Below are positions 23,187 through 34,886 of a DNA stretch of 64,000 nucleotides, piece by piece (within the stretch, counting starts at the first letter, position 1; the number at the start of each line of letters is the position of its first letter). Made by a program: the position numbers and the translations under genes. The notes beneath the pieces were generated by a model. The model was not told the origin of the DNA. It searched no databases and was given only the letters and a program-made list of their open reading frames with translations. This DNA comes from Archegozetes longisetosus (taxonomy: Eukaryota > Arthropoda > Arachnida > Sarcoptiformes > Trhypochthoniidae): contig JAEMBT020000005.1 of assembly GCA_018873245.2 (NCBI GenBank), positions 352,001-416,000 of the forward strand, written 5' to 3'.

Positions 23187-23232
23187 TAGTGAACTCTCGC
23201 AGTAATGTCGTTTGCGTGGTAGTGTCGTTTGC
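23187..23232. repeat. Short GC-rich repeated motif, right copy
   Basis: Contains GTAATGTCGTTTGCG and TAGTGTCGTTTGCG, in inverted orientation to the related cluster at 19000-19080. Confidence 0.35.
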
Positions 23233-23574
23233 GAGATAATACCTTCAATCAACTCTCAACATTTTGAATTGAATAAATCAACACTAAAATTCTTGCTTAT
23301 ATAGAAATTGATTTATCTTTTTGAATCTACAAGAATTATGTGATTCACGTAAAATTTTATTATTCGCAATCATTTTTCTAAAAATTAGTCATTAATCCTT
23401 TATATAATGCAAAAAAGATCCGTGATAGAAAAGTATAGGGTTTTCATTCAGAATGAATTGTTATAGAATGGTTTTTTGATTACTTAAATCATTATATTGA
23501 TAGGGAAAATGTTGTAATATATACTTTGGTTATTAAATTCATTAATACTTCACTAAGTATATCTACAGGGTCCT

Positions 23575-24425
23575 GCATATATTACGCAACATTTTAAAAG
23601 TTTATTACAAAAGAATTAAAAATGATATCGAATTCAAATAAATTGCATTTTATTCAGAAAAGTATAAAATTTAATGAATTAGGTTTTCGAAATACTTTCA
23701 TTCATTAACCACTAAATGCTGAAAGCGTTCCTGAAAGGCTTCGCAAGCTCTTTGTCTCATGTCATCTGGGATGGCCAAAATGACTTCTTTTATACGTCCT
23801 TCAAGTTGTTCCAGACTCTCAATACTTTATATGTGTATATATACTATATATACAGTCATGCAAACATCTAAAATACCAACTAAATTTGATCTAGTTCTTT
23901 ACTCTTTAGTTCGATTTTGGTTTCGGAAATATTGTTTGTGAGTAATCATGGAAGGAATAATTTTTAAAAAACTATTTCAAAAATTCATTCTAATAAATTT
24001 TTTTACAACAGATGTTCTATACTCGAGGACTACAAGGTATATTTCGAAATTTTCAGTTCTATTTTGTAGAGCTCAGAAAATGAGCCGATATGCGTTTCGG
24101 AAATTTTTGAAAAATTACTCATTTAACCATGATATTTTGTTAAACACTAATGTAATCAATACAATAGAGTTAAAGCTTGAGAAGTTTATAAAATTAAGGG
24201 CTTCTGGAAAAAGTAAAGTAGAAATCAAACGGAGATTAAGTAGGAATAGTATTGATTACGTTAATTTTTAACAAACTACAGCACTTAGTGGTCGATGAAG
24301 GAAAGCATTTTAAAAACCTAATTCATTGAATTTTATAATTTTCTGAATAAAATGCAATTTATTTGAATTCGATAACATTCATAATTTTTTTGTAATAAAC
24401 TTTTAAAATGTTGCGTAATATATGC
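23575..24425 (-). mobile_element. Tc1/mariner-like foldback element with long TIRs
   Basis: 851 bp with TIRs of about 145 bp, starting GCATATATTACGCAAC at 23575 and ending with its inverse at 24425. The left end may begin at TACAGGG (23564), a common mariner-type terminus; the right flank runs into a CAT repeat, so no clear duplication is seen. The left half of the element, read on the minus strand at about 23710-23820, resembles a Tc1/mariner transposase C-terminus (SLEQLEGRIKEV, IPDDMRQRACEAFQERF). The 107-codon plus frame at 23948-24271 is not recognised. Non-autonomous. Confidence 0.7.
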
Positions 24426-24451
24426 CATCATCATCATCATCGTCATTGGCT

Positions 24452-25460
24452 TAAAAAGAAGTTTGACAAACCCTGGCTATCAATTATATAATATAAGATA
24501 TAATTATTTGTTATTATTAATACATTAATGCATGGGTGGGGACCCTACCCTCTATCCCTACCAACACGCCTGAAAGTCGACGCGGATATTTACTCTTGGT
24601 CCTTACGGTGGCGACAAGTGACGCGAGTAGGTTCGATTGGTGAGCCATGATTTCATAAGAGCAGATTTTACCAATTGGCTTTCCAACTGATCTATATGTA
24701 TTTTTTAACGCTGATTTCGAATATGAAATCAAATTTTGGGGATAGTATGAAATAGGCCTGGTCGGGAATTACAAAATTAAAGATATAGGTATATAGTGAA
24801 TGATGTATAGTGTCTAAGGTTAAAGTTTCCGGGATTGGAGATTAAAGGTTAAAATGTTATAAACAAATTCATTTTAAATTTTCAAATGATAATTATGAGA
24901 AAATTTTAAAATTTTGAATTGATTTTTAATTAAACAAACTTAACATAACCCAAAAACAACTCAAACCAACCCAACCCAACTCAACCTAACCTAACCTAAC
25001 TTTGCGACCGTATGTTCCCGACCCGGGAAACTTTATATATAGACACTATACATCACCCACTATATACCCATATCATTTAAGTTATAATTCTTGATCGGGC
25101 CTATTTCATACTATAGCCCAAATTTTTTATATCGAATACTTTTCGAGATATTCGACTTTAAATATTTTATATCGAATTTTTCAACTTTAAGATTTTTTAT
25201 TATATGGTATATGATTTCGATGTAGAATTTAACGCTGATTACAATTATGAAACCCGTTTTTCGATATCTATAATATCCTTATAGAAAATCGAAGATTCAT
25301 TTTAAACGTTTACTTTAAGAACATCTAGCGGATAAACTATAAGTTATACAGAGGTGGGCCATTGACAATTTTGATCAGGATGATCTCTATTAAAATATAT
25401 CATGAGATCCCGGGTGTATGGATAGCCAGAACCCCATAGACTTATTTTTATCGTTCTTTA
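24452..25460. mobile_element. TIR element family A, copy 1 (interrupted)
   Basis: Diverged relative of 29492-30098. The left end (AAAAGAAGTTTGACAAACCC) and right end (ACCCCATAGACTTA) both align with that copy, as do the blocks GGTGGGGACCC and TTTAACGCTGATTACAA. It is split by the MITE at 24738-25119, which carries its own 7-bp duplication, so family A was here first. Confidence 0.6.
24738..25119. mobile_element. Merlin-derived MITE
   Basis: 382-bp element with TIRs of about 100-120 bp, the outer ends being GGGGATAGTATGAAATAGGCC and the inverse of CATACTATAGCCC. It is flanked by a 7-bp direct duplication AAATTTT (24731-24737 and 25120-25126). Both TIRs match the terminal repeat next to the Merlin transposase fragment at 21745-21866. 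The 7-bp duplication is close to the 8-9 bp typical of Merlin. The centre holds a CCTAA-rich tract. Confidence 0.75.
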
Positions 25461-26353
25461 ATTAAAAAATTAATTCATAAGTTTAATTATATAAAACCTA
25501 AATTGGGTTGGGTTAGGTTAGGATTCGCATCAGAAGCATTACAGTAGAAAATGGGAAATGACGTCACCCGATCCGGAAGTGAGAGTGACCTAAACCGAAA
25601 GTGACGTCAAAAATCGGAAGTTCCGGCAAGACAAATCAGATATATTCTACTTGGGACCAGGTCGAAGCACAGACAATTCATAGTACTGACTGTTCATAAT
25701 TCTAAAGGATTGCACTGACTTATACAGAATCGAACTAAACTCTAATATATCTGGCTGAAACACGCAGAATTGAACTAAATTCTAATGTATTTAGTAAAAA
25801 CACAAAGAATTGACCTGAATTATGCGGAATTGACCTTAACTATACAGAATCGAACTGAACTGTACGAAATTGGACTGAACTATATAGAATTTAAGATTTT
25901 GGAATTGAAGATGTGCTGCGAGTGCCAACATTTGTGCTAAGAGTACAACCCCTATGTCATTTTGGCATGAACTGACCCTAACATTGCATTTATGCTCATT
26001 TTGCTTTTGGATTTCGTCGTAAACAGACTTGTTTTAGTCTTAGCTCTTTTAGAATTCTTATTTACACTTTAGTAAGCATTTAGCTTTTGACAGTACCATC
26101 ATAGGTTATGATTATCGTCATGAGAGGCTCCCTCTCAGCCCTCATACCTCTACCCGTAAGTCGGAGGCCCAGCAGCGCAAGTTAAAACCATGGTTGAGGG
26201 AAACGCGGGCCCAAATGGCTTTTAGCCCCAAAACTCGGTTACCCAGGACTTTGTCCATTGCACGGGTAAACTTGGTGTGTGAGCACGAGGTTTTTAGGCG
26301 TTAGGTAGCAATCTAGTAGTACATATTCTCTATTTTACTTTAGTTCACTGACA
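25461..26353. repeat. Degenerate tandem repeat and unassigned repeat sequence
   Basis: A TTAGG-like tract (GGGTTGGGTTAGGTTAGG) lies at 25505-25522. At about 25718-25892 there are about seven diverged units near 20-25 bp of the type AGAATTGAACTGAACTATA. From 26090 to 26300 a GC-richer stretch resembles the end of a transposon but has no partner in the window that I can find. Confidence 0.4.
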
Positions 26354-26633
26354 ATGGAAGAAATTTGTAAAACTTTCAAGTCGCAAGCTGGAGGTTTAAA
26401 ATTAAATGTCCGTGGATTCCTAATGGGTAAAGAAAGAAATAGGAAAAATGTATTCTACTGGCATTATGAGAAGTTAAAGAAGAATCCGCTCAATCGCCCT
26501 GGCAGATGCACAATTATCTTAAAAAAGGCAACATCATTTACACCATTTCAAAGAACTTAACCACTCCCCAGAGGCTAGTAAAGAATTGTTTTGGAAACAG
26601 TTGAAAAATTAAAAGTTGAGTACGGGTTCATGC
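26354..26633 (+). pseudogene. FLYWCH zinc-finger fragment
   Basis: The frame from 26354 (MEEICKTFKSQAGGLKLNV) fits a FLYWCH domain: a conserved hydrophobic start, VRGFLMGKERNRKNVFYWHY, then RCTII. The typical C-terminal His pair is found only after a frame change near 26530 (HHLHHFKELNHSPEASKEL). FLYWCH domains are common in Mutator-like transposons of arthropods, which fits the setting. Broken and probably non-functional. Confidence 0.5.
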
Positions 26634-26734
26634 CGAAGTGTTTGAAATTTATTAGCCGAACGTTGATTTTTCTGGAGCACAATTTGTCGATTTCCAACTC
26701 GTCGAAAGGAGAATATCCAAATCCTAGGGAGTCG

Positions 26735-26819
26735 ACCATTTGACCTACCAACCGTTTTGTTGGGTTATGTTAGGTTGGATTGGGTTAGGTTAGGTAAAAT
26801 GATTGGTAGGTCAAATGGT
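26735..26819. repeat. Perfect 17-bp inverted repeat around a TTAGG-like loop
   Basis: ACCATTTGACCTACCAA at 26735-26751 is repeated perfectly inverted at 26803-26819. The 51-bp loop is mainly degenerate GGGTTAGGTTAGG sequence. Confidence 0.7.
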
Positions 26820-28587
26820 CCGGATCTAAATCGTATGTAAGTTGGCTCCCCCGAGGTGCAAAGTGAAAACTATGTAATTCGATATATCTCTTCAAGTACT
26901 AAAACTTTCTCTTTGGGCACTTTGCAATCGGAGTATCCTCCGAGCTGCTAGGGGGCGAAAGCTGTATAAAGTGGAAATTGTGCAATTCCAGTGTGCGGAT
27001 AGTGTAATCCTACTAAATCAGATGTGCTGAGTCGAATGATGAAAGAATTAAAACAAAAAAGTCAACCGTAACCGAGTTACCGGGGATGGCGGGACTTTTT
27101 ATGCATGAAATATATGTCAATGAACTCTTCTCATCATTCTGATCAAGAATATATACATTTGTATAGTATGTTTACTGCACTTGTAAAGTGTCAAACCAGA
27201 ATTTATATCATCATAGAACAGACACCTCACGGACGATTCTTTGTCTTTATTATTTTGATTTATCCTTTAATATGTCTATTTTACTTGAATGTTTTATTTG
27301 ACTATAGCATATCTAAAACGTTCAAACTAACATATATAACGCACACGACGAGAATACTCTAATAATACCCTACATATCGAAGTGAAGACAGTTATATAGG
27401 GTTAAAAAATCAAAGGTCATTAACAGGTCCTAAGGCCTTTCGAGAGCATCAATGAGGTATCGATGAGCTCAGCTCGACGAGATGATTCCAATAATATCCC
27501 ATATGAGGACCTTAAGGTGGGGTTTAAAGTAACAGGCCACATGGTAGGGTCAAACATGGTACCAATATTTTCAGCTCGATGAGCTGAGTCCAATGATATA
27601 TATGTCGAAGGGGTAAGACCACTACGCCCAATTAACACAATTTTTGGCCATACTGGTCACATGGGTGTCTCAATTGACTGATTGTTTATATATTCCTATG
27701 GTACTCGAAGAGACCTTTCAAATGATATAGGCCTCGCCTTGCACCTCAGGGGGCCAAAATGGGCATTCTCCTTTCTGATCTCAATACCATTACCGTACCA
27801 ATACGGGTAAATTATCAAAATTTCACTACCGTTTCGTGGTACTGGAATTATTTTTCAATCATTATTTGAGAGAGTGCAATACTAAGGCAAAAATTTTTCA
27901 ATCGCTAATGTTATCACTTCACCCAATAGGGTGACCAAGCGTCCAGGTTTGAGCTGAATAAACGCTTCTATCACAAATGCATTATCTTATTTGTAATTCT
28001 ATGTATATTGGTTTTAAGCTAACCTATTTTAACTGCTCTTAAATTTCATGTTCAGAGCTTTACAATCATGTTTAAGATAACTTAAACTACTCAATGCTAC
28101 AAAATAACAAAAATATAGTTAATTTTACATTTGAAATTTTGTAGCTTTTTATACTCATTGATTACTGTAAATAGGTATTAAAACTAAGAAAATCTCACAG
28201 GTGGATCCTTCAATATTTTTATCCAGATTTGAGATCTACGAGACTTGGTCATCCTATCGTTCAATCACTTGCTAAACAATTAATCTGGTCATACCCAATA
28301 TCCTTAGATTTCACTAAAACATTAATTTTACCATTAGATTTTAATAATCATTCATTTTATCTTTAGACTTCAATAATCATTTTTTATCTTTAGGTTTTAG
28401 CAATCATCACTTTTTAGATTTTAGTAATTCATTTCTTTAGCCCTTAAGATACAGTATTCATTACTTCTATTTTGACTTTAGTTTTAGCTTATATTAAAGT
28501 ACATCATGCCCTATCAACTAGATGATCCACTAGAGAATTAAAGCGAATCACTATCTCAAGCGTTGATGAAGTACCAACTAAATTACC
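26820..28587. other. Repeat-like sequence, no gene
   Basis: Three loosely related blocks (about 27469, 27571 and 27705) share the pattern CTCGANGAG followed by a CCAATGATATAT-like string, suggesting old tandem repeats of 100-130 bp. Frames at 27105-27362 and 27420-27638 are unsupported. Confidence 0.35.
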
Positions 28588-28759
28588 AAAAATGAGCAAA
28601 TTTAGGAACATCAAAGATGAGTCAAAGGCCTCTGGTCATTCGAGAAAGTATAATAAGATCATAGACAAACTCATGTTTAATGATGACTACAGGACTACTA
28701 GTGAGGAGATAAATTAGTTAGCTGAGTACTTTGTTAAACACTTTTATACGAAGGATATC
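28588..28759 (+). repeat. Inverted duplicate, left arm (coding-like)
   Basis: About 170 bp, inverted copy at 29238-29412 with roughly 80-85% identity by eye. Reading plus-strand gives SKFRNIKDESKASGHSRKYN, KIIDKLMFNDDY and, after a stop, LAEYFVKHFYTKDI. The protein continues rightward to 28957 (YYWPTWTE, DHKLARENFSL). Not recognised; probably transposon-derived. Confidence 0.5.
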
Positions 28760-29237
28760 ATGACTAAGGGAACTATAAAACTTGTTATAAAAGATGATAA
28801 ATATTTAGCTCACGCTGTAAAATCCTCAATACATGCATACACATATTACTGGCCTACTTGGACCGAAACTAGCAAAATTTCAAAAGGTTTTGCCATCTAT
28901 TTAGATCATAAATTAGCTCGGGAAAATTTTTCGTTGCGGCGTGACAGTTTTTCATGAACTTTGTCGTCCAAAAATGTGGATCGAGAATATAAATGAGAAA
29001 GACCACACAGACCTTTGTCCTTTCAAGAAGTGGCTAAACATTTTCTTAATACGGAGAATCCTCTAATAATGGATATAATAGAACTAGGAATTAAAATAGA
29101 TTGATCTAATTCAGAAGAGTTAAAATTAAAATAGGGATATGTTCAATTGTGCGATATTGAGAATAAAAGCTCAATCAACTTGAAACACAAAAGTACAAAT
29201 GATAATAGAAGCATTAAGAAACTAAAATAATAGTCAT

Positions 29238-29412
29238 GATATCGTCTGTGCAAAAGTGTTTAATAAAGTACTCAATTAACTCATTTATTTCCTTACTAAC
29301 GGTTCTATAGATTTCATTGTTAAACATGAGTTTGTCCATGATCTTATTATACATTCTCGAATGACAAGCGACCTTTGACTAATCTTTGATGTTCCTAAAT
29401 TTGCTTATTTTT
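29238..29412 (-). repeat. Inverted duplicate, right arm (coding-like)
   Basis: Minus-strand partner of 28588-28759; it keeps the open frame across the position where the left arm has a stop codon. Confidence 0.5.
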
Positions 29413-29491
29413 GTCAGTTTAACTGAAAATTTATCAAAGATCGAATAGATATTTGCATTACTTTTGGTTAGTGATGGTTTTGCTTCTCTCA

Positions 29492-30098
29492 TAAAGAACA
29501 TTGCCGAACCCTGCCTATCATATATTTTTAAATATATGATAACACATTTAATCACGATGTGAAATGTAATATTTTGGTGGGGACCCCACCCTCCGCCCCC
29601 ACTGGACTTCCCATTTTTGTCGCCGCCGAGGCTTACTCTTGTTCCTCCAATTCCATGCAGATATCATTCAGAAATTCTGCGGGAATTGGAATCTCGGGCA
29701 GATGCCGTGCATACTCGAGATACCACAGAACTGTCGATATGTGCGCACAACAACCGACAGTTCTGAGGCTTTGGACACAAGAGATATTCGAATTTTGTGT
29801 CGAATTTTTCGATTTTTTCATTTTAAGATTTTTGAATATATGATATATGGTTTCGGTGTAGAATTTAACGCTGACTACAAATATGAAAATCATTTTCGAT
29901 ATCTTTAATGTTCACCGAATAAATCTATATTTTATTCCATTTTAAAACTTTATCGCCATCTAACGCTTAAACTATAAGTTGTACGGAGGTGGGAATTTTG
30001 CAATTTTGATCAGGCTGATGACCTCTATTAAAATATATCATCAGATCCTGAGTGCCAAATTAGGCAGAATCCCATAGACTTTCCGGCAATGTTCTTTA
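29492..30098 (-). mobile_element. TIR element family A, copy 2
   Basis: 607 bp with 15-bp perfect TIRs (TAAAGAACATTGCCG) and a 4-bp direct duplication CTCA (29488-29491, 30099-30102). The minus strand at 29633-29790 reads LRTVGCCAHISTVLWYLEYA and then a Pro/Glu-rich end (PIPAEFL, ELEEQE). The CxH pattern resembles the SWIM-like C-terminus of proteins I recall from arthropod transposons. Superfamily not assigned. Likely non-autonomous derivative that retains the 3' coding end. Confidence 0.65.
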
Positions 30099-30102
30099 CT
30101 CA

Positions 30103-33100
30103 AACCTAACCCAATGAGAAAGTTCAATACACACAGTAATACAATAGTAATACAAAATACTTTTGAATTTAGTCATCAAAAATGGTCATATATGGATTCA
30201 GATCAAGAATATTGAATGAAAATGTTGTGCTCATTACTCTGTCTGAATTTTGAGTGAATCAAAAGTTTAGACTAACTTCTGTTTCATAGCAACTCGAAAG
30301 TTGCATCAATTATTTAGTAAAAACCAAAATACTGCAGAAACTTGCTTAAAAAATAATAGAAATAGTGATCTTGACCTCAATCTTGCCGAAAAGAGATCAA
30401 ATAATTTTGTGGTCACGATAAGGTCGGAAACATAAATCACTCGAACAAAGCAAATGAAACTCATATTAAACCAACTGAAATACTTGAATCATATTCAGTC
30501 AGGGCTCTGATAGATAGATAAAGAACTAGTGAAAGAAATTATGATTCTTATTCCCGGAATGTAACTGCAATCGTTGAAATTTCTGGTTATCTTTTCTATT
30601 GAACAAAATTTGAGAGCAATTTAGAAATACATTCAGCAGAAAGTCATGTATGTGTTTGCGATTCAATAGTTTTGTATTGACCGAAGAAGCCTTTAGGCCG
30701 ATATGCATAAATCAAGACTTAAATAAAACTATTTTAAGCATTAGTTGTGCAATGAGTTTTAAAACGCGTTTCAGGTTTCAAGTCGGTTTAAGACTTAAGA
30801 CCGTTTTAAATAGAGTCATGCATACAGGCCTTAGATTCTTGCCAGATATGCCATCATCATACAATGTGAAATACAGTGATAAAAATGATTTTAATAAAAG
30901 ATTTTAAATGAAAGAATACCACAGATCAAATTTGTATATTAATTTGTCTAAAGTTCACACGAAAACTATTCTATCAAACAAAAGTATAAAACGTTAACCA
31001 CATTATATCTTCTTCAGTTCAAACTTTGTTTCATATCGAAACTTTTATTTAACAACTGAAAACTCTTCTTACACTATTCATCAAACTTATTTATTAGTAT
31101 CACATAACTTGAAAAACCAAAAACTGAACAAATCTGAATGAGCCAAATTTCATGAAAAGGCTCTGTAGTATTAAATGAATTAATAAGTACATGAAACTTA
31201 TTTAAAAAATTAATTAACAAACATATTTCTAGATTTCAAGTTTGAAATAATAACCAAATTATACATTCTGTTTGTCGAAAAGGTTATGTAATCCTTTTAG
31301 TCTTGGTAACATCACTCGCCATTTCATTAGAATGCATAGAATTTAAAGTATGAAAAGATAAAATAATCTTTTGAGTAAAATAATCGGTTCAATAAGCTTA
31401 TTAATGTCGTAAAGTCTATCTTAATTAATAAAGCATATGTTATTTACTTATTTGTGTTTGTTCGTGTCTCACAATCAACTAATTGATCAAAAGATTATTA
31501 ATCTTTATCGAGATCCCTATAAGTAGTATTTAAAGTTCAGTCTATGGTTGAGTTGGTTTTTCTGTTTTTTTAAGCTTCAAATTATTTTACTTTCATGTCA
31601 ACTTTGAACAAATTAATATACATTTATTTTCTATAAGATGTTTATGACCGGACCGACAATTTTTGATAATCACTGATTTCTTCGATGAAACAGAAAAAAA
31701 GAAAATTTACTATATTTATTGTAATTTAACATGCCAAAACTGGCGATCTAATGAGAATTACAGAAACTCCAAGAAGTTTCTCCAAATAAAGATTGCTTAA
31801 CGTTTTAAATCAAATATCTCTTTTCTAGAAGTTTTACAGAAAAACTGAACAGTTGCCCACTACCGTTTAGAGAGGAATCTTCAAAACGACTTTTTAATTT
31901 TAATCTTTTTCATTAATTTAATCCATCTAGAGCACAGGTGACTGACCGATTTTATTTATATTAAGAGCCGAAAATTCTCGATCTTGTTTATAAGAAATGC
32001 ATCTTAAGCTTGATTGAATTAATTGTGAGAAAAAGAGTCCATTTAAATTAAATTAAAGCTAATTTCAAACATTATGCTGAAGTCAGCTAAAGCAGTCAAA
32101 TATTTTAAATCGGTGTTTGAAAAACAATATTTTTAGCATTAAAGCATCAATTTTTCTAAATCGAACAATAGTCGCCAAAAATTAAGCTATAAAATCCATA
32201 TCAGGAAGAACAAATTCCTAGAATTGATCAACAAATTTTTTACTCTGACTACTTCTAGGCATTGATCAACTCTAGCTGTTATAAAACTCAACTATAAAAT
32301 ATGGAATCGTATAGGTAATAAGAGATTATAAATCAATCAAAAGAAGTAGAAGAGATAGATCCATCAGCATTTTATGAAACATCGCCACCGACACCAAGTA
32401 CTTCCAATGCATAAATTCTAGGTTTGGAGAACATTCAAATACAGGTGGAATGATTTTGTCAAAGTGAGCTATAATAAAAGAATTTTAAAGAGAGGGAAAA
32501 TTTGACTCAAGTTTATCATGGATTTTGTAATAAAAAAGCAGGTAAACTCTATCTTATCAACAATTATGACGTTATGGCTAATGATGTTAATCGAATTTGG
32601 AAGTTTAATAGTGACTATTACTGTGAAAGAACTCTAATAGGAGATTTTGCAAAGAATAAGTCATTCTAGTATTGTTCAAGTCTATTATGCTGTTATTATT
32701 CAATATATGAGAATCCCATGTATTCATGGAATTGGAGAATATAGTACCTCTAGTTTGACCAAAATGTTTAGTTCTAATGTCAGACTAATAGGTCGTATCA
32801 TTTATTTAGGTATGCATTTTGATGATACAGACAATAAAGCAGACTTTGTCAGCAAAGTGTGGAAAGAGTATCATACAAATTAATGATTGCCTCAATCATC
32901 AGTGGTGTCAAACGATAAATCATTTGATTGGTTATTATTGGTTTATCCACAACTCTTAAGCGATCCATGCTTATGGATACCATGATCTCGCATTTGTTAT
33001 ATAATGTCAAATCTTTCGATTATTGTGTGAGAATATTTGTTTGAGAACAAATTTGCAATTTGACAACGAATTTCTTTGTGCAACCTTCATCAAGATTGAT

Positions 33101-34076
33101 GCCAATCTATGAACTATGTCATAGTTGATGGTTTAGTTCAATAATTAGATGCTTCTCTGCAAAAGGGAGTTAAGTGACTGCTATACGCTTCTGAGAGAAT
33201 TGTGCTTTAAACTGCAGATGTTTATTTTTGCGAAATCGTGCGCTTTTTGCTCAACAAACTAGTTTCTGCTTTTCAAAATTATTATTAAAAGTTGTTTTAG
33301 TTGTTATATTGAAAGTATTTTCAATTATTAATTTTATTAATTGAATACTCAATAATTTGATTGAGTTCATTATTTGTAAAATTTTGTTGATTATCAATCA
33401 TTTCTAGAACTTTCTATTAGCCAGTGCACTGTTCTTATTCAAATCAATTTCATTAAACGATTTATTCACTTTAGAATCAAATTAAAACACTCTGGAATAC
33501 TCTTAAAGTTCGTAGAAGTTTTGTTTACTTTGGTTCATTGAATACATGACTTAATGCTTAGCGTTTGTTACAAAGTCTACGTTTAACAAAATTTTCACAA
33601 AATCTTATTCACAAAATTATTACTTAAATCTAATTTAGTACTAATTTAAATAAATATTGAACTTTCAATTTGATTTAATTAAACATATTTTGTCCATTCA
33701 AACTTAAACCATATGCAAGCTAAGCTCAAACTTTCAATTTTTATCTAAAAGTCAAAAAAGAAGTTAAGATAACTTAACTCCTTTTACAGAGAAGCATTCA
33801 GTTACAGTACTTAACTTTCGACTCATTTATTATTAATAACCATAACTGGACTTGAATGAGAAGAATAAAAATAATCTGGAGCATAATTTATTAGCTTTTG
33901 GCGCTTATAGAAGACAAATATCCGGATGAGTAAATACGACACAAGTCAAGCGGTAAAAAAGTCGTTACTTTACTTGCCCACCATTTGTGAATGAGAACCA
34001 GCTCTTCACTTAAGAACTAAGTAGCTCTAAAAGAGCAACAGTAGAAGAACAGGGGATTAGCAAAGAGAGTCAATGG

Positions 34077-34078
<2 letters not shown>
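30103..34078. other. Gene-poor AT-rich region
   Basis: No gene supported. A protein-like but broken stretch occurs at about 32508-32880 in two plus-strand frames (YHGFCNKKAGKLYLINNYDV; then YLGMHFDDTDNKADF); family unknown. The rest is AT-rich spacer. Confidence 0.4.

Positions 34079-34106
<28 letters not shown>
34079..34106. repeat. (GT)n microsatellite
   Basis: About 14 GT units with one substitution near the end, 0.8 kb upstream of the goosecoid-type gene. Confidence 0.9.
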
Positions 34107-34111
<5 letters not shown>

Positions 34112-34886
34112 AAAGAGAAAGAATAAGGGTTATAGTTGTTCACTTCTTGAGCAGTTGGCATGCACTCGATGATGATGATGGTCTGTACATGCGTTTTGAG
34201 TGGCACTCATACGAGTTGTAGAGTTGTTTCGGCCTGTTCCAAATAAGCGCTCCACGAATAAGCATCTTCTTGAATGAGGAGAGGGTGGACCGCATTCTCC
34301 TCACAGCCGTCCAATGCAACACTTCTTTTGAAGTCATCCACGGTAAGCGCTGCCCAATCCCTGCACATCGATCGATATATGTCTGTCACACACATAGGCA
34401 TATATTCAATGCTAAACTACTAGTACTAAAATATATGAGGGATTCTCGAAAAGCTATTATTTGAAAATTTTGTGCACAGATTATACGCTTCTCTTATGCT
34501 AAAAACTTTTTGGGGAGTATTTCAAGCATCGAATCCACTACATTGTCAACTTTAATGAGAGGGGCAGGTATTAGATGACAAATTGATTGATAACAAAATA
34601 AGAGTTTAAGAGTGGGTTTGACCAGCCACAGCCAATATTTCGCAACTCCTCCCTTGACTCGCATTTTCAAGACAGTTTTCGTCGATTCTCACTCTTTTAC
34701 CGAATGTATATCCTACCTATCACATTATGAATCAATCATACGTGTGAGCAAAAACTAAAATCACTCAATTTTTCAAGTCCTTCGCTGAAATTGTTGTCTG
34801 CTTTATGTGAAGCAAAGTTTTATGTTTCATATAAAAAAGTTGTGCTTTGACTTTGGCTTTTATGAAGAGTGATTAAAAGTGACTGA

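Noticed and set aside
24630-24650. GGTTCGATT resembling a tRNA B box
   Set aside because: No acceptor or anticodon stems around it; lies within TIR element family A.
34140-34464. Frames on both strands near the (GT)n tract
   Set aside because: Low complexity (Ser run from GAT repeats), no homology; probably upstream noncoding sequence of the Gsc-type gene.
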